Below, in pieces: positions 24,814 through 35,800 of a stretch of DNA of 64,000 bases. The DNA comes from Ptiloglossa arizonensis (taxonomy: Eukaryota; Arthropoda; Insecta; Hymenoptera; Colletidae). How positions within the stretch are numbered: position 1 is the first letter of the stretch; every line of letters begins with the position of its first letter. Location: NCBI RefSeq assembly GCF_051014685.1, contig NC_135060.1, forward strand, positions 9,486,001 to 9,550,000, read 5' to 3'. Below the pieces are notes generated by a model. The model was not told where the DNA came from and did not search any database. It saw only the letters and a program-made list of their open reading frames with translations. A program made the translations under genes and the position numbers.

Positions 24814-26830
24814 TTTTACGGCCAGGAAACGCATCGGAACACGCGAAACGCTCGGACCAGACGCGCGAACAAATTTTCCGCGGCATTTTGATACTCGGTC
24901 GTTCTCGCTCGGATGTTTACTCCGCTCGACTTCTATGCGAGCTCTATTGATTTGAAAATTCTCCAACGCGAAAGTTTTACCGACACTCGACGCGCACGTG
25001 TATCGCGTATTATCGGCTGCTGTAAAATATCGACCATTCCACGCGGGGGATTTTATGAAAATTTTCGCGATAGTTCGGCGCGCGAGTCCACGGCACTACT
25101 TTCGGAACGTAAGAGCACCGAGGATCACGGAACGGAAGCCGACGATGTAATTGCGCAAGCGTATCGGAACGACGGAACATTTTCATCGTAGAAGCTACGA
25201 AAGTGGTAGAACAATTTTCGGAAAATTCTAGCGCGAGGATATCGTTGACCGCACCGTGTCGTTAAAAGACCCTGTAAATATAATTAAAAAAGAAACTCAT
25301 CAATGATACGTTAGAAAAATTATTTTTCCTATGTATTATATCTTCTAGGCTCGTGCAACGTTATCACGTACCCCTGTCGCGATCGTATCTTCTCGATGAA
25401 GAGTCAACGTCTCCTCGTCGACGAGTTCCTCGGGTTGGTCGCGCATCGATCGTTGGTATCGCGTTAAAATTGTTTACCATTTTCCACGATCCGAATTAGC
25501 ATTTGCCATCGGTCGGTCGACGACACGAGGCAGCTGCTCGAGGATGGCCGAAATTTATGCGCGCGCGCGTACCGCGAACGAAGGAGAGAGCGTTTCACGC
25601 GCGAGGGGTGATCGTGGCGGGCGGCAGGTCGACGAGAATCGCGTTTCACCGGGTCCGCAACTAGTGCCCTTGCGAGGCGTCCGATTATCCCTCGAACCGG
25701 GCACGCTCGTGGGAATAATTCCACCCCCGTGCAGCTGACATTCTCGGGTAGCGAGAAGTGGTTATTTTGATCGACCGACATTATAAGCCCGGAACCGTCG
25801 CCGTTGCTTCCGGAACCGTGAAACGAGCTACCGAGTATCAAGACGACGACGAGAACGAGGACGATATTCGCCAGACAACGCGGCTCGTCGCGCGCCGGAA
25901 GCACGCTTCGGAGACACGTATGGATTACCGTTGAACGGACCGTAAAGAGCGGAATTATCGCGGCTCGGTGTCCCTTCTCCCCTATCGGGATCACGGATCG
26001 CGATTCTCTCGCGATACGCTTCGACGAGGGAGAAAGAGATCGTTTCGTTCCAATGCCTGTTAATTATCGGGAGGATCCCGACCAAACGAGGGATTTTATT
26101 ATAATTCGAAGAACGAGGGGTGGTGATTCGCGTTCACCGTGAATAGGGAAGAACCACCCGGTGTCTGGTGTTCCATCGTTGTAAAAACGATTCTGGCAAT
26201 TGATTCCGAGATAATGAATAATTATTCTTGGAGGCCGGCGAGCTCGATAGACCGCCGCGGCGTTGTCGATAACGAATGAAAAGCCGCTCCCGTTTCGATC
26301 GTAACTGGCACAGTTCGCACAATGAGGAAAGTTTTATCGACTTCCTGGCGGGAAATACCCGCCTCTTTCTCATCGTTGTACGGTAAATTCGCGTTGCACG
26401 ATCGCCGCTCGGGACCGAGCGGAGACTTACAACGCGTACAACGCGGGAGCCGATTCGATCGTTTTTATATTTCGTCGACAGTGGCGGTCGACCCTCGTGG
26501 AGAATGACGACCAGCGAGAACGAACGGGACCGAACAGGGAACAGGGAATCCGTGAAAATTAGAACGAGCGTGTACGGTTTTCGTCCACGGTGTTTTAAAA
26601 ACTGTTAACTTTCGAATCGTTCCATCGCGAATTGATCGCAGCTTTTGTGCGCGCGCCTAGCCACCCGTTAAAAACAGTGGCGCGCAACGTTTCGGGTAAA
26701 CGAGTGGTATCTACTATGGGGAGCTCGAAAGATGTTTCATAGAAATTCACTCGTTTTTAGGTCGAACGGTTAGTCGATCTTCGAATCCTGTTGCTTTCAA
26801 CGGGGAACGAAGAGTCAATTGTTAAAATAA
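24814..26830. other. Gene-free stretch
   Basis: CpG-rich DNA with no family-like frame. The longest (25464-25994, minus) is unrecognised and R/S/V-rich. Nothing repetitive noted apart from GCGCGCGCG near 25560. Confidence 0.5.
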
Positions 26831-26995
26831 ATGCAAAAAATACTTAGGTGGCGTTACGTGTTGCTGATAAACGGTTTGTATTAGATTTTGGGCACTGTGT
26901 TTCGTTTCGTTGAAAGCTCTTTACGATAATAATTTCTAGCGACTGACTACACAGCTCGTAAATTAAGACAACGCGAGTACACATCGGATCGTCGA
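26831..26995. repeat. Family B fragment plus associated 70-bp block
   Basis: Two pieces match the repeat at 33.66-33.86 kb. ATACTTAGGTGGCG and the next ~50 bp (26837-26893) correspond to 33805-33861. CTGACTACACAGCTCGTAAA and its surroundings (26924-26995) correspond to 33664-33733. The two pieces are in opposite order in the two loci, so this is a rearranged or circularly permuted copy and not a simple duplication. Confidence 0.75.
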
Positions 26996-26999
26996 TCAA

Positions 27000-28290
27000 T
27001 TTGCCATTGTTGAATTTTATACGACCCGAATCGTTGAAAATACACCGACACCAAAGTCGAAGGGAAACTTTTTATATTAGGGAAAGTATTTTTATATTAA
27101 AATTCCAAAGTATACTTCTTTCTATGGAATATTACTCAATACCCCAGTACGACATCGATGTCCTGGTACACCTGACGAACTACGTGAACGCGTGAACAAC
27201 CGATCGGTCCATAAACAGAGAAGCTTGATTCCTCGCGAAGAAGATCGGTATTATCGACACGGTGAGGATGACTCGAACATCGAGGATAAGACTCTCGCGC
27301 GAAATATCGATCGCGTAGAGGGGGTTGGTATTAATTTTTGTCGACGCAAGAAATTGCTCGTCGACTCGGTAAGGCGACGACGCGCCATAGTGGGGGCCAC
27401 GAGGCACGACGATTAGGAGGGAAAATTGTGAACGCGGCGGTTTCGAGTTTTCCTCGGTGCAATTGCGCCGCGCTGCATCGAGTTTCGCGGATGTCTCGGT
27501 TCGTTTCGCTCGCGCGCGAAACGGCGAGCGGATAATTAGCAAACTGCCACCGGAGCTGGTTGCCACCGCGCCGTTCCACCATGGAAATAAATTTCGGCCG
27601 TAAGCAGCCGTGAAGTCGGCATTTAATTGTACGGACGTGTCGGTACCCGCGACGAACGCCTCGGTCTTTCCTTCTTGTTCCGTTGGCTCTCCTTCCTCCT
27701 TTCAGTCGCCGTGAACTTTTGCGGAACGCTCGCTCGAAACGAAGCGAAACCGTGGATCCAAGAATCCACCTTCCTCGTACGCCCCAAGTGGCGTTATTTC
27801 TTTGCCGGGATCGCCCGCAGGGGAGGAAAGAGGATGCAAAGGAACTTAATGGTCGCCTCTCGTTCTGCCTTTACGGACCAAATCTACATCCAATTACGAA
27901 CCGAGTAGCTGCCTATCGCTTTTTGCGTTAACACTTCGACGACCATCGCGGTTGACACAAATGGACCACTTTCGAAATCTTGAATTCGAATATTCGTAAC
28001 GGAGAATTGCTGGAGGGTTTAGGTACAGAGTACTCCCGGAGAGTGTGACCAATATTTTTGAAACGAAAATACAGAAGTAACAATGTTTTCTTCGATTTAA
28101 CTTTAGGAGCTTGTTCGCGCGTTGAGAATAGCGAACGATTTCCAATTTTGCGAGACTATTCGAGCGAGAATCCTTTTTTTTTCGTGGCTTCAAGTATTTA
28201 GTATCTTAACACGGTTAGGGGAAGTACCGAGCAAGGGAGAAGCAAGGTATCTTTGGAAACAGTTTTACAATTCTTGCACAGAAACGTTTA
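27000..28290. other. Gene-free stretch
   Basis: No gene recognised. An acceptor-like CCTTCCTCCTTTCAG ends at about 27705 and is followed by 200 bp open in one plus frame, which has no domain resemblance and no clear donor. Confidence 0.45.
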
Positions 28291-28291
28291 C

Positions 28292-28545
28292 GTTGTACAG
28301 TTCAGATTCTAATGTATACTTTATTATGCAGGAATCTCGCGTATGCAAGAGTACAGTGCAAGAATATAAATTTTAATTGAAATTAATATTCTCCGTCTGG
28401 AATTGAACAAAAAATTCAAAAAGATAAATAAACCGTTGATCGCGTAGCGGACGACCCTTCTGCATCAGTATGAAGATAGTCCTTAAAACTAACATCGACC
28501 ATTCGCTAACGACATCTGGCGATCTTTAGATCATTGTTGCGTTCG
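28292..28545 (-). repeat. Interspersed repeat family B, minus-orientation copy
   Basis: Starts with TTGTACAGTTCAGATT, contains CAGGAATCTCGCGTATGC, and ends with GTCCTTAAAACTAACATCGA and the following 60 bp. It aligns along its whole length with 61725-62040, and in reverse complement with 45906-46217, 33799-34045 and 40736-41138. There is no coding capacity and no inverted end that I can fix. Confidence 0.85.
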
Positions 28546-28549
28546 CCTC

Positions 28550-30083
28550 GACAGTTTGGTTTACATAAATTCAAAAATATTCGATAAAGGAAACTTTTTT
28601 GGAATAACAAATGAGACAATTTTTTCCCCATTTTTCCAACATTTTGAGCGATACGATACTCACTTGCGATTAATTTCACAACGCGAAACGGAACGATTCT
28701 CGAAGGTACCTTTCACCGAGTTTGCAAACCGGGAACTATTATTTTACACGACAGTCGCAATATCCTTGGACGAGTTTGCGCGAGCGCATCGACATCGTTC
28801 GTCTCGGTTCCTTTGAAGAACGTTCGCACGAATGGTTGTCCGGTGCATCACACGATCCAACTTTAATCGACGCTATCGAGTCTTTCCCGTATGTGCTCAA
28901 CCCTTTCGCTACGACAGACTCCGACCCAAAATGCGACAAAGCGTTCCGCGAATCCCGGTATTTACCGGTTCCAGTTCGACTTCGAGTACCAATACGAGTA
29001 CGCGGTACGTTGCTCGGTAAATAATTCAGTGGCCAGGAATCATTACGCGCCTCCTAAGTTAAATAATTTAGATAACGCGTACCGCGACGCGACGCATTCG
29101 CGCGTACAGATTCGTCGGTGCGAAATTATTAGCAATCTGGAGTTAACAACGGCCACTCGTTTATTTATGATAATTTAGCGCATTATTCGCGCGAGCGTTA
29201 GCATTTGCATGTAATTCGAGCACGTTGAAACGGTTAACAGATTAATGGAATCGGATTGATTATCGCGATGTATAAACGTACAACATGTTGCATCGAGGGT
29301 TTCGAGCTGGAAATTGTAAACCGCCGTGAAATTTACCGGGAGAAAAACGTGTAGACTTCTTTCGATCTCGTTGGATCGCGTGTGTATAATTTATCGAGGA
29401 TAAATGATCGTAATTGTTCAACGAAAGAAGAAGATCCGAGTGGAGAATTACCAAATTTCGATCCTTCTTTTGTTTTTTTTTCCTCTCGAAGTCGTCCAAC
29501 GATCGTGGAAGGATTTACACGTTGAAACGGTGTTGCGAGGGTGGCGGAAAGACTTGCATCGCATCTGTTTCCGTTTCTGGCGTCGCTCCTCTCCCTTTAC
29601 GCTCGATCCGTCGTGTAAATAGCGGTTTTAATTAAATTTCAAATCATTTTCCCAGGTGTGCCTCGGCTTTCGCGAACGTTGGACAGAGGAGTATCTTTCG
29701 CGTTTCGCGGAAAAGGTATATACGCGAAACGAGAGCACCGTTCTCGCTATACCGTGCATAATCAAACACGAAACGTGTTCCGTTGTTTATACACCGAGCA
29801 TTGAAAAATTGTAATAACCTTCCAGAGTCGCGCGATACGCGCTGCACACGTTTCCTTCGAGGAAGGCAAACGTACGATAAACGCGACTCGTAAATACGAT
29901 TTTTAATCGATTCGTAACGCGAACTGTTCACTTTTTAGTGTAATTACGAGCCGCGATTGATAATTCTTACGTTACCGGTAGAACGGGAAACGGGTTTAAA
30001 AAGAAACAAGATATCGATGATCGTGAATGCTCCGTGAAAAATGTCCCGACCGAAGCTGTTAAGGTAACCCGTTTTCAGCGGAT
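28550..30083. other. Gene-free stretch with octamer-bearing AT-core block
   Basis: Around 29010-29230 many TAAATAATT, TTATTAGC, TTTATTTATGATAAT and TTAGC words lie in CpG-rich DNA. They include a perfect POU octamer ATTTGCAT at about 29204 adjoining GTAATT. The block has enhancer-like texture. No exon is supported. Confidence 0.35.
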
Positions 30084-31394
30084 GGTGTATACAGGGTGCT
30101 CAGGAAAAACTTCAGAGTATTGTTCAACGTATTCTAGAAACTCGTGTATCGGAACATTTGCGGAGAAAATCGTGTCGTTGACGCAAGGTTAAAAGTATCT
30201 TATCGAAGCTGTTAAAAATAGCCTACATCGATAGACTTGAATATCACCGAATGTCTCACGAGCTCGCATTAAATTTTAAAGGAGCCATGTGTCAAAAATA
30301 CAGATGCAGCTTCGTGTTTGTCGATAATTTCTCTGGTAAAAATATCGAACGAGTTTCGAGTCGGAAGTTACGGCTTGTTCGAGCAAACAATTAATAACGG
30401 GCAGAGCCTGGAGAAACGGAAGAACGAAAATCGTTTTTACGTGACGCGAAAAGTGGCGGACAACATCGGTCGCTTGGTTGGAATCGCAAGTTCTTGCGCG
30501 AGAGTCCGATAAAAAGTGAAATTCCGATGCAGTTCGCGGGCATGAAAACGAAGAGAGCAATTGCTCGTTAAACTTTCGTCTTGTTCTCGTCGAGGATAAC
30601 TTCCTTTCAACATCGGTGATTATCGGAACCCGGCAAAAGAGAATTCCTCGGCTCGTTCGATTATTTGAACGAGTGACTGCGATTCTTCCAAGACGCTTCG
30701 AACCCTGTCGATCGTCTCGATCGATTTCCCTGCGGTGTAATTTCGTTTCGCTTCGACGAGCTTCTGCTCAACATCGTTTTCGCGCGATTTCGCGCTTTCC
30801 TCGGTGTTCTTTCTTCTTTTCTTTTATTGCGAAGAACCGTTGCTCGAGAATCTGTTTCGACCAGTTTTGAGACAACAGTAATTACGATCGACGAAGAAGG
30901 TATCTCGAAATTAATTGTTTCACACGGAGCGCGAAGTATCCTCGATTAAGAAAAGTTTCTTGAAAATAATTATAACGGAATAGAAGAAACAAACTACTAT
31001 TAACGAATAATAAATTGTTATCTATGTTCGTTTACTCTGAAGAATAAATTCTATCCGATTGAACGCTTCAATTTTCGAACCGCGTAAATATCGCCGGTTC
31101 TTAATCTTATCTAAATATTTTTCCAGAAGAGGAAAAAGTTTACGTTTGAGGAAAGTTTCGAGTATTTATTCTGCGATACAAAATAAATAATGTCGATCGA
31201 ACGCAATTAAATTCGCGATTCGTACATTTTGAAATGGGAGAAATTATTCGATAATTAACTAGCTAATAAATCTTGTTATCGCGCACGATCGGGGTTGTCG
31301 AAACGTTATTTTGAAACTACGAGGCTGGATGGTGGATTATCGGAAACGCCTGAAAAATTGTAGTCAAATTGATAGGGTACACCCTGTATACACC
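30084..31394. mobile_element. 1.3-kb interval bounded by perfect 15-bp inverted ends
   Basis: GGTGTATACAGGGTG at 30084-30098 is the exact reverse complement of 31380-31394. TATACAGGGTG-type ends occur on interspersed elements in insect genomes, and the motif recurs at 32658. The interior (for example 30616-31300) holds no transposase-like frame and becomes AT-rich towards the right. Either one non-autonomous or decayed element, or two separate insertions sharing the same terminus in opposite orientation, would explain the pair. Target duplications could not be identified. Confidence 0.5.
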
Positions 31395-31542
31395 GAGCAG
31401 CATTAGCGTTCAACGCGAAACGTTCGCTCGAAAATCAACGCTCTGGAGTAATGGCCAGTTAATTGACGAGAGATTAAATTGCCTTCGAAAACGAACTGGC
31501 GTCGCGGTGCCTCGTTGGACGGTGACGAACAGTGTGTTTTAA

Positions 31543-32100
31543 CGCGAAATAACGATCACCGCGTTTCCGTTTCGAGGCGTCTCTCGACGCTTCTATATAT
31601 ATGTGTATGCAGATTGTGCACACACGAAGAACTTCATCGAAGCGTTCGAGTTCGAAGGAAACGACCGTATTCAAATGGGCCTCGAAATACCACGAAGCTG
31701 CGTCACGCGAGATCTTTCGATATTCTATGATCGAGCAATTTCCCACAATTTCGAGCCCCCGTTCCTCGTCTCGATTTTTTATCAATCGGTGAAACCGATC
31801 GAACTAATCGTTCTGGATATCGATATCGGTGCAGTTGTTCATCGAAGTCGATACGGAGCACCGAATGAAAAATTGCTCGTGAACCACGCGACCGACAGGA
31901 CCGTAGAATTCTCTTCGAGGATTCGCGAGAAAAATACAGAGGAAGGAATTCAGAAAAGTAGGTTACTTTGCACTAACTGTCCCCTTAAACGCGAGCTCGC
32001 ATGGATGTATTTAATTACAGTAAGTTTATACGTGGAAGCGAACGAATTATTGTTGACAGTGTCTGTTCGAGCTCACCGAAAAATCACTACACGAAAATAG
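31543..32100 (+). other. Isolated open frame, function unknown
   Basis: The plus frame is open for about 185 codons, from after the stop at 31540 to the TAG at 32098. The peptide is better balanced than most in the window (acidic residues, aliphatic runs such as IELIVLDIDIGAVV, a CTNC motif), but I recognise no family. The first ATG is internal. A GTAAGT donor-like sequence occurs at about 32018, inside the frame. It ends about 80 bp before a family D repeat. It may be a chance frame or a decayed repeat ORF. Confidence 0.12.
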
Positions 32101-32183
32101 AATACTTCGGTGAAATGATATTTTAAGACATTATTTACACGATAGTGTTATTAATAATCTACTGATTATCGTCTGATGAAAAT

Positions 32184-32382
32184 TTTTAATAATCACTGTT
32201 AAGAGGATCTCTGCATGCATAGAAAAGAATGAGAAGAACGAAAGAAGATCTAGACTGTTATATGGCGAGCATGAGTGTGGCCACGTGCAATGAGCAAGAT
32301 GTGAATATTAGTAAAATTAAGTGTAAAGTGTGTAATATATCTAATAAATATATATATAAAACCACAGTGCGTATTTTCCTTC
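32184..32382 (+). repeat. Interspersed repeat family D, plus copy
   Basis: Begins with TAATAATCACTGTTAAGAGG and includes AAGAAGATCTAGACTGTTAT, ATTAGTAAAATTAAGTGTAA and a tail of AATAAATATATATATAAAACC. It aligns in reverse complement with 58159-58372, and its first ~30 bp with 34320-34352. The AATAAA-like tail is shared by the long copies, so it is part of the element. No coding frame is conserved. Confidence 0.85.
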
Positions 32383-33660
32383 GACAATTTTTCTTTGCTT
32401 CGCGAAACAGTCTCGTCGCGACGCGAATCGCTTCGATTTGTGAATTCGAATTACCGAACGTGAAAAACTGTGTTTGCAAGGTACGAACGACGTTAATTCG
32501 GACCACCAACCTTGTAAAAGAGTTTTCCAGGAGGCAACGTTTTCGTGCAGCCAACGGAGCGGACCCTTAGCGACGAATTTTTGTTCGTTTTAAACCGATA
32601 TGTAAGGGCACGTGCCAGTTTACGGCAATACTCCGCTGAACGTGACCAAGTGCCCGTTATACAGGGTGTCTCGTTCAAGTTTGCACAACGAAATATCTCG
32701 CAGACGACTAATTAAAAGAAGAACAAAAATTCCACACGTTTTTCGCGATTCTCGGATCGTCTATAAATGACTTTATTAGATTTTTAACACGCGGTAGTTT
32801 TCGAGGTCGCTTCCAGGTCAATTTTTTCCATTTCGCGAAATCCTATTCCGCGTGAAATTATGCATCACCTTCGCTGGAAACTTTTCATCGTGAAACCTCC
32901 ACTTTTCAAGACATTCAGAGAAATATCTACAAAATGATTGTCCGCTAAAATGTTTCTCTACGCACCGTTGAAAACCTACAATGACCTACATAAACGATCG
33001 CAAGATTTTCACGAACGACGCGAGTCGAACATTTGTAACTTATCACCCCCCCCCCAAAAAATTACTCTTTCTCACCTCTATCGATCCCTTTCTCAAACCC
33101 GATTTCTTCTCCCAATCTTAGATCGCGTTTCGTTCGTCCTCAGCGTTGCTTTCGCCGACCAGCGAAATGAATAAATTACTCGTCCCCTTCGTTGCTTATC
33201 GCGTATTCCAGGGGCTTCCAAAAATGTGTAACGAAGTGCAAATTTGTTTCTCGATCGTAGATCGCGTTACGTGTCACCTTTGCCGCGTTAACGTCCCAGT
33301 TTGCTTTTGAAATGGCGCCGAGACGAATAAATTATTCGCGTCGGCGGTACCGGTATTATGATCGAAAGCTCGTACGTTCCCAGCCGGTATCGTTTCCCGA
33401 GTCGTGCTTCGGTAGCCTTTCGCGATGCGGAATATCTCGATCCGCGATTATACGTGTCGCTAAATTACCAGTCCTCGGTGTCGCTTTTTGCGGAGGTTCT
33501 TGGTGTCCGCCGCTCGTAAATCCGGGACCGCCGGTGCACGTCGACGATTTCGCACTTTGCCGCAGCCGAGGATAAAACCTTTGTAACAGTGCTGCTACAC
33601 GGCTGACACACGGCTGACAACACCGATACACGAGTTTACACGCTGCTCCGAGAACGCTCG
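32383..33660. other. Mostly unremarkable DNA with a TATACAGGGTG repeat terminus
   Basis: TATACAGGGTG at 32658-32668, followed by TCTCGTTCAAGTTTGCACAA and AAATATCTCG, looks like the end of an interspersed element reading rightwards. Its far end was not found. There is a C10A6 homopolymer junction at about 33047-33061. No exon supported. Confidence 0.4.
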
Positions 33661-34045
33661 TTGCGACAATAATTTCTAACGACTGACTACACAGCTCGTA
33701 AATTAAGACAACGCGACTCCACATCGGATCGCTAATTCTATCGCGGGACGAACGAAAGTAAAATCTGTGTAACGATAATGTCTGTTACAGAGAAACGCGA
33801 GAAATACTAGGGTGGCGCCACGTGTTGATGGTGAACGGTCTGGGTTGGATTTTAGAGCAATACTGGATTCGAATTGTCAAAAATGGGTCGTTCGTTGCAC
33901 GGCCAACGGTTTCACGATTAATTTCTTTCTTAGGTTTTGCTACGCTCGGTCAGAGACTCGAGAAAAGCACACGACACTGTTCGTCGTTCGAATCGGGTTA
34001 AATCACTGTATTACCCGATACGCGAGATCCCTGTGTATTGTGCAC
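33661..34045 (+). repeat. Family B copy with associated 70-bp block
   Basis: The block at 33664-33733 matches 26924-26995. From 33799 the sequence aligns with family B: the GTGTTGATGGTGAACGGTC region, TGGGTCGTTCGTTGCACGG, GAGACTCGAGAAAAGCACAC and ATACGCGAGATCCCTGTGTA. The aligned region ends near 34045, before the CTGAACTTTACAAC end seen in other copies. It overlaps short unrecognised frames that are not genes. Confidence 0.75.
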
Positions 34046-34307
34046 GAAACGTATCAAGGAAGAGGACTGTCGAATCTCTTTGGGAATAGAAACGATTAAG
34101 TGTTCGTGCGGGGAATTCGCGATCGAATTTGTATTATCATTGTTTCATCGTCGAAAGATTTATAATATTTGGAAGTAATTGGTGACCGAGGAGGTTAACG
34201 AGATCGTACGTTCGAGAAACGAAAGCACCGCTTCTCAAAGTCGGAGCATTGTCGAGCTCTCAACGAGTGGAAATAGGAAATTTCAATTCGCTTTTGATAT
34301 ACGGGGA

Positions 34308-34352
34308 TTGAATACAGAGATATCCTCTTAACAGTGATTATTAACAGTTTTC
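34308..34352 (-). repeat. Family D fragment
   Basis: GATTGAATACAGAGATATCC and TCTTAACAGTGATTATTAA match, in reverse complement, the left part of family D at 32184 and 58340-58372. Confidence 0.7.
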
Positions 34353-34359
34353 GTCATTA

Positions 34360-35285
34360 AACGATACATTCGTGTAGTATTCTTTTGGTTAGCGCGGTAT
34401 CGAACCGAGTGGAGTTTTCCATTAAAAAATGTTCCAATGGAGCAACGTTTTATCGTTTGTTTTCGTTGAAAGTAACGAAGACGAAATCTCTCGTTCACCT
34501 AGCAGCTTTGTTCTTTACTTTTTAACTTGCCGTACATACAAAACCGCTTCTTAGCTAAATAATCGCATTTCTCGTTCGACGACGTCGCTGTTACGTTCCA
34601 TGGTTTTGAAATATGTACGTCGATCGATGAACCGGTTTCGATTCGCGTAAACTTTAATAATCCGAAAGGTTCCTCGCAGACGCGTTGCAATTTTCACTCG
34701 TCGAATCCCCCGAAAGGTTCGCGGCGAGTTTCGTAACCGAAACGATAAAAAGGCGGTCGACGTCCGCGCGATTAAATCCAACGCGACTCGAATACAGCAC
34801 GGTTGGAAATTAAACGGGAAACGATGAACGGGCACAAAAACACGCGTGCAAATAATTACACTTACAGGACCTTTATGGGTCTCTATAGCGCGTGGAAAAA
34901 TGCCCGCGAAGGAAATCAAACACCCGGAAAGTTAAAACAAAGAGTTCCGGAAATATTAAAGCGTATAACCACGGTACGGATTATATTTCACGGGATAAAA
35001 CGCGGAAGAGAGAAAACCCGGCGGACGATATACGGGCCGCTGGCGGGCGCGGAAATTAGCAAATAAACTTCTTTTCGAAATTAAACCTTCGAGGGATTTG
35101 GACGTAGGCGCGTCTCGTGGCAAAGGGTAGTCCGAAGGGAGTCGCGAGCGTGAACCAAATCGCCGTGTCCTGTGTTAAGGATCCTTCGGAGAAGCTGACA
35201 TTAAAATTCCATTAAATGAACGTATTTGACACTGGTAGCGACAAACGTAAAGGGAACGGGGGCCCCCTGGGCATAGAAACATATA
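34360..35285. other. Gene-free stretch with enhancer-like block
   Basis: 34800-35070 is rich in AT cores (AAATAATTACA, CCTTTATGGG, AATTAGCAAATAAA) within GC-rich sequence. It carries an 87-codon K/R-rich plus frame that begins on TTG, and I do not accept this as a gene. No other feature. Confidence 0.35.
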
Positions 35286-35416
35286 TCGGGTCGTTCGGAA
35301 AGTCATTTCGTTTTCCAAAATGGAGAATATATGATTTAATAAAATGTTTATACACTTTAAAAGAATCATGTCTCATTTTCACCAAAAATAACGAAATGAC
35401 TTTTCGAACAACCTAA
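35286..35416 (+). mobile_element. Family A mariner-type MITE, full-length (131 bp)
   Basis: The element is flanked by TA on both sides. The left end carries GGTCGTTCGGAAAGTCATTT, and the right end is its imperfect inverted copy (AATGACTTTTCGAACAACC). The interior has ATGGAGAATATATGATTTAA and CATTTTCACCAAAA, shared with the other family A copies. It has no coding capacity. TA duplication and these ends place it with Tc1/mariner-type non-autonomous elements. Neighbouring frames that run into it are artefacts. Confidence 0.9.
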
Positions 35417-35690
35417 TACATTTTACATTATTAGTATCATCGATGAGGTGTATCGTCGTTAACCTATTTTAATAACTAACATTCTTCTATGCAACGTTTA
35501 CGAAAATATCAACGATATCTTTCTACACGATATATGCCTCTGTCCGGTCCCAATCGAACGTATACAGATTTGTCGTATCGTAAGAGTTGATCCATTAGGA
35601 AAACAGTCGCTACGAAAACGATAAGAACAATCAGAGACAATTTCATCCGTTCGCGTATAAATATTCGTACGTGTAAAAGGTCTGTTATAT
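35417..35690. other. AT-rich spacer between two MITEs
   Basis: AT-rich DNA with no recognised feature, lying between two same-orientation family A elements. Confidence 0.5.
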
Positions 35691-35800
35691 TGGATTGGGT
35701 TTATTAATATAATTGAATAAAATGTTAATACACTTTAAAAGAATCGTGTTTCATTTTCACAAAAGAAAAAAAAAACGAAATTACTTTCCGAAGAATCTAA
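35691..35800 (+). mobile_element. Family A MITE with internal deletion near its left end
   Basis: The left tip (TTGGATTGGGTT) is joined directly to the TTTAATAAAATG-type interior, skipping the GGAAAGTCATTTCG arm. The right end (ACGAAATTACTTTCCGAAG) is intact and followed by TA. Confidence 0.8.
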
